From: Micromonospora sp. H61
GTDB taxonomy: Bacteria > Actinomycetota > Actinomycetes > Mycobacteriales > Micromonosporaceae
Assembly (NCBI RefSeq): GCF_018070325.1
Contig: NZ_JAGPXY010000012.1
Span: forward strand, 1 to 64,000
Length of the DNA stretch: 64,000 bases
Direction of reading: 5' to 3'
Shown here: positions 60,802 to 64,000 of the stretch, piece by piece
Layout of the letters: each line of letters starts with the position of its first letter
Numbering within the stretch: the stretch's first letter is position 1
Notes under the pieces: generated by a model
Told to the model about the DNA's origin: nothing
The model's input: only the letters and a program-made list of their open reading frames with translations
Database searches by the model: none
Position numbers and translations under genes: made by a program

Positions 60802-62892
60802 TTAAGCCAAGTCTGATATTCCGATGAGCTTGTCCAGCCGGATCGGTAGCTCCCGGATCCGTACGCCCGTCGCGTGGTGCACAGCGTTGGCGACCGCCGC
60901 GGCGGCGCCGACGATGCCGATCTCGCCGATGCCCTTCACCCCGGCCGGGTTCAACTCGTCGTCGCGCTCGTCCAGCCAGTACGCCTCGATGGACTCCACA
61001 TCCGCGCAGCCGGTGATGTGATAGGTGGCCAGGTCGTGGTTGACCCAGTCGCCGTACCGCTCGTCGAGCAGCCCCTCCTCGTGCAGCGCCATCGACAGCC
61101 CCATCGTCATGCCGCCGATGAGCTGGCTGCGCGCCGTCGTCGGGTTCACCACCCGCCCCGCCGCGAACACCCCGAGCATCCGGTTCAGCCGCACCTCGCC
61201 GGTGTCCGCGTCGACCCGCACCTCGACGAACTGCGCCCCGTACGCGTACCGGGGCAGCGCGGGCTGCCCTCCCACCTCCTCGGTGGTGTCCGCCTCGGCG
61301 GTGACCTCGCCGGTCGGCGGCCCGCCGTCGCGCAGCTTCTCGCGCAGCGCCTGCGCGGCCCGTATCACCGCCCAGCTCCAGCTGGCGGTCCCCATCGAGC
61401 CGCCGGCCAGCGCCGCCGTCGGCAGCGCGCTGTCCCCGATGCGGATCTCCACCCGCTCCGGCGGCACCCCGAGGGCATCGGCGGCCACCTGCCAGATCGC
61501 CGTCCGGGCGCCGGTGCCGATGTCGGTGGCGTTGATCTGGACCAGGAAGCTCCCGTCGGGCCGGGCGGTGGCCGTCGCCGTGGACGGTCGGGCCCGGGCC
61601 GGGTAGCTCGAACCGGCCACTCCGGTCCCGATCAGCCAGCGCCCGTCGCGTCCGGCCCGGGGCGACGGGTCACGGCCGGCCCAGCCGAACCGCTGGGCGC
61701 CCTCGCGCAGGCAGGCCACCAGGTTGCGGCTGGTGAACGGGCGTCCCTGGTCGGGGTCGACAGCGGTGTCGTTGCGGATGCGCAGCTCGACCGGGTCCAG
61801 GCCGACGGCGATGGCCAGCTCGTCCACCGCGGACTCCAGGGCGTACGCGCCGGGGCACTCGCCGGGGGCACGCATCCAGAACGGCGTGGGCACGTCGAGG
61901 CGGACCAGCCGGTGCGTGGTGCGGCGGTGCGGTGCGGCGTACATGCTGCGGGTGTAGACGGCGGTCTGCTCGGCGAACTCCCGGATGGTGGAGGTCTGGC
62001 TGATCGCGTCGTGGCAGATGGCGGTGAGCCGGCCGTCGGTGTCGGCGGCGAGGCGGACCCGCTGGATGGTGGGGGTGCGGTAGCCGACCGGCCCGAACAG
62101 TTGCTGGCGGGTCAGCGCCAGTTTGACCGGGCGGTCCATGTGCCGGGCGGCGAGGGCGGCCAGCACCACCGACGCCTTGGCGTACCCCTTGCTGCCGAAG
62201 CCGCCGCCGACGTGCTCGGCGACGACCCGGATCGACTCCGGCGGCAGCTCGAACAGCTCGGCGAGGGTGGCGCGCACCGGCGTGGCGCCCTGGGTGGAGT
62301 CGTGCACCAGGAGCCGCCCGTCGTGCCACTGCGCCGTGGTGGCGTGCGGTTCCATCGGGTTGTTGTGGTACGCCGGCGTCCGGTAGGTGACGTCCACCCG
62401 CACCGGGGCGGCCGCGTACCCGGCGTCGAAGTCGCCCTCGGCGGTGTCCGTCGGATAGCTGGGGTTGACCTGGTCCGGCTTGTAGAGGCCGGGATGGTCG
62501 TCGGTGAGCACTGTGCTGTGCGGGCCGGTGTCGTAGTCGATGCGGACCAGTCGGGCGCCCTCGCGGGCCGCCTCCAGGCTGGTTGCCACCACCACGGCGA
62601 CGTACTGCCCCCGGTAGTGCACAGTCGGCTCCTGCAACAGCCGCAGCTCCGGCTGCGGGCCGGGTGCCATCCGGGGCGCGTTGCCGTGGTGCACCACGGC
62701 CAGCACACCGGGCGAGGCCAACGCCTCCGTCGTGTCGATCCGGGTGATCCGGCCCCGCACCACCGCTGACGGCACCGCCCAGCCGTAGGTGACCCCGTCC
62801 ACCGGGTACTCCACCGCGTACCGGGCCGTGCCGGTGACCTTCGCCGCGCCCTCCAGCCGGGGGTACGCCCGTCCGACGGCCCCGGTGCTCAC
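60802..62892 (-). CDS. Xanthine dehydrogenase-family molybdopterin-binding subunit
   Basis: 696 residues; GTG overlapping the FAD-subunit stop (GTGA). Opening RAYPRLEGAAKVTGTARYAVEYPVDG, then the Moco-contact segments VVAEHVGGGFGSKGYAKASVVLAAL and FWMRAPGECPGAYALESAVDELAIAVGLDP, and the C-terminal GVKGIGEIGIVGAAAAVANAVHHATG with the catalytic Glu (KGIGE). It hydroxylates a purine, aldehyde or N-heterocycle; the substrate is not fixed by sequence. YagR-like subset. Last gene of the operon. Confidence 0.94.
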   Translation of the reverse strand: MSTGAVGRAYPRLEGAAKVTGTARYAVEYPVDGVTYGWAVPSAVVRGRITRIDTTEALASPGVLAVVHHGNAPRMAPGPQPELRLLQEPTVHYRGQYVAVVVATSLEAAREGARLVRIDYDTGPHSTVLTDDHPGLYKPDQVNPSYPTDTAEGDFDAGYAAAPVRVDVTYRTPAYHNNPMEPHATTAQWHDGRLLVHDSTQGATPVRATLAELFELPPESIRVVAEHVGGGFGSKGYAKASVVLAALAARHMDRPVKLALTRQQLFGPVGYRTPTIQRVRLAADTDGRLTAICHDAISQTSTIREFAEQTAVYTRSMYAAPHRRTTHRLVRLDVPTPFWMRAPGECPGAYALESAVDELAIAVGLDPVELRIRNDTAVDPDQGRPFTSRNLVACLREGAQRFGWAGRDPSPRAGRDGRWLIGTGVAGSSYPARARPSTATATARPDGSFLVQINATDIGTGARTAIWQVAADALGVPPERVEIRIGDSALPTAALAGGSMGTASWSWAVIRAAQALREKLRDGGPPTGEVTAEADTTEEVGGQPALPRYAYGAQFVEVRVDADTGEVRLNRMLGVFAAGRVVNPTTARSQLIGGMTMGLSMALHEEGLLDERYGDWVNHDLATYHITGCADVESIEAYWLDERDDELNPAGVKGIGEIGIVGAAAAVANAVHHATGVRIRELPIRLDKLIGISDLA

Positions 62893-63872
62893 GACGACGC
62901 CAGTTCGGTGAGCGCCCGCACGGTGATGGCCCGGGTCAGTGGCACCTTGAAGCCGTTGTGCCGCAACGGGCGCGCCTCGGCCAGCTCCGCGTCGGCGGCC
63001 CGTGCCGCCAGCTCCGGGCTGAACGGACGACCGCGCAGCTCCTCCTCGGCCCGGTACGCCCGCCACGGCCGGTGCGCCACCGCCCCGTACGCCAGCCGCA
63101 CGTCGCGGACCACGTCCCCGTCGAGGTTCAGCACCGCGGCCACCGAGCCGGCGGCGAAGGCGAACGAGGCCCGGTCGCGCACCTTGAGGTACGTCGAGCG
63201 GCGCGCGGCCGGTAGGGGCGGTAGCCGCACGGCGGTGATCAGCGCGCCCCGGGCCAGGGTGGTCTCCCGTTCCGGGTGGGTGCCGGGGGAGCGGTAGAGG
63301 TCGGCGATCCGGACGTCACGGGGGCCGTCGGCGTCATGCACCTCCACCACTGTGTCGAGGGCGGCCAGCGCGACGGCCAGGTCGGACGGGTGGGTGGCCA
63401 CGCACTGCTCGGACCAGTCCAGCACCGCCAGGTCGCGGTTCTGGCCGTGTAGAGCGGCGCAACCGCTGCCCGGCTCTCGTTTGTTGCACGCCTTGCTCGT
63501 GTCCTGGAAGTAGACGCAGCGGGTGCGCTGCAACAGGTTGCCGCCGGTGGTGGCCATGTTGCGCAGTTGTCCGGAGGCGGCGGCGAGCAGGGCGCGGGCC
63601 AGCACCGGGTAGTCGCGGCGTACCACCGGGTGGGCCGCCAGGTCGCTGTTGCGGACTGTCGCGCCGATCCGCAGCCCACCGTCGGGCAGCTCCTCGACGG
63701 TGTCGAGTGGAAGCCGGGTCACGTCCACCAGCACGTCGGGGCGTTGCACCCCGAGCTTCATGAGGTCCACCAGGTTGGTTCCGCCGCCGAGGTAGGCGGC
63801 CTGCGGTTCGGCGGCCAGCACCGCGACCGCCTCGGCCACGTCGGCGGGCCGGTGGTAGCGGAACGCCTTCAC
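62889..63872 (-). CDS. Xanthine dehydrogenase-family FAD-binding subunit
   Basis: 327 residues from the GTG at 63872 (MKAFRYHRPADVAEAV), which overlaps the iron-sulfur gene's stop. FAD motifs: AAYLGGGTNLVDLMKLGV and ATTGGNLLQRTRCVYFQDTSKACNKREPGSGCAAL. The Cys-rich insert (RCVYFQDTSKACNKREPGSGC) is typical of the YagS type, which carries an extra 4Fe-4S cluster. CO-dehydrogenase C-terminal domain follows (TYLKVRDRASFAFAAGSVAAVL). Confidence 0.94.
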   Translation of the reverse strand: MKAFRYHRPADVAEAVAVLAAEPQAAYLGGGTNLVDLMKLGVQRPDVLVDVTRLPLDTVEELPDGGLRIGATVRNSDLAAHPVVRRDYPVLARALLAAASGQLRNMATTGGNLLQRTRCVYFQDTSKACNKREPGSGCAALHGQNRDLAVLDWSEQCVATHPSDLAVALAALDTVVEVHDADGPRDVRIADLYRSPGTHPERETTLARGALITAVRLPPLPAARRSTYLKVRDRASFAFAAGSVAAVLNLDGDVVRDVRLAYGAVAHRPWRAYRAEEELRGRPFSPELAARAADAELAEARPLRHNGFKVPLTRAITVRALTELASS

Positions 63873-64000
63873 GAGGACGCCGCCGTCTGGCGCACGGCCG
63901 CGACGATGTGCGGGTACGCGGCGCAGCGGCACAGGTTGCCGGCCATCCGCTCGCGGATCTCCGCGTCGGTCAGCTTCGCGGGCGTGTTCAGGTCGCCGGT
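63869..64000 (-). CDS. Xanthine dehydrogenase-family 2Fe-2S subunit, C-terminal part
   Basis: Only the last 43 codons lie in the window. The sequence ends ...LTDAEIRERMAGNLCRCAAYPHIVAAVRQTAASS. The Cys-x-Cys in NLCRCAAYPHI belongs to the second [2Fe-2S] cluster of the family (YagT-type). Overlaps the next gene by 4 bases. The gene start and promoter lie beyond the right edge. Confidence 0.92.
   Translation of the reverse strand, partial: TGDLNTPAKLTDAEIRERMAGNLCRCAAYPHIVAAVRQTAASS

Overview
The window is very GC-rich with strong third-position GC bias, many GTG/TTG starts and many 4-bp start/stop overlaps. Gene content (desferrioxamine cluster, numerous subtilases, IdeR-type iron box, leaderless TANNNT promoters) points to an actinomycete, most likely a Micromonospora or close relative. 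The genus is inference; no rRNA, tRNA or CRISPR array is visible.

Layout. 1-3130: a large subtilase gene cut in two with the halves on opposite strands, apparently by an inversion inside the gene. 3192-8252 (minus): penicillin-acylase-family gene, ABC ATPase and two FecCD permeases, one overlapping operon. 8257-8275: an IdeR/DtxR-type iron box. 8326-15648 (plus): desE-desF-desA-desB-desC-desD, the desferrioxamine receptor, a siderophore-interacting protein and the NIS biosynthetic enzymes. 15697-20627: DUF1772 protein, MarR/FMN-reductase divergent pair, MFS exporter, GNAT, APH-fold kinase. 20624-30123: a LacI regulator, two cupins, an NMT1/THI5-type ABC importer, a Gfo/Idh/MocA dehydrogenase, a DUF993 protein, a TIM-barrel isomerase and an NCS1-like permease, which look like one uptake and catabolic unit for an unidentified substrate. 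30124-37619: TPR-like protein, secreted subtilase, alpha/beta hydrolase, and a divergent pair made of a kinase-fold/TPR protein and a protein of unknown function. 37696-43716: a 1,154-residue secreted ThuA/sugar-dehydrogenase/PKD/CBM protein, DUF574 methyltransferase, a 231-bp MITE-like element, an I36-family secreted protein and an unknown gene. 43755-50650: FAD monooxygenase/TetR pair, a PP2C-like gene with an in-frame TGA, a Glf-like flavoprotein, a PIG-V-like mannosyltransferase, a GNAT and a Phd-like antitoxin. 50709-53831: molybdate operon (HTH-TOBE regulator, modA, modB, modC). 53988-60773: smpB, a large membrane hydrolase, a deletion remnant of a response regulator-thioredoxin reductase fusion beside its intact histidine kinase, NUDIX, SRPBCC and ArsR genes. 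60802-64000: three-gene xanthine dehydrogenase-family operon running off the right edge.

How the parts fit. The first third is iron economy: one iron box can repress siderophore synthesis and re-import together, and the acylase sits in the import operon. The right third is molybdenum economy: molybdate uptake lies 7 kb from a molybdoenzyme. The LacI cluster shares a 14-bp operator-like motif with the promoter region of the ThuA gene. Two divergent gene pairs use overlapping minus-10 elements and appear leaderless in both directions. No gene-free stretch exceeds 300 bases.
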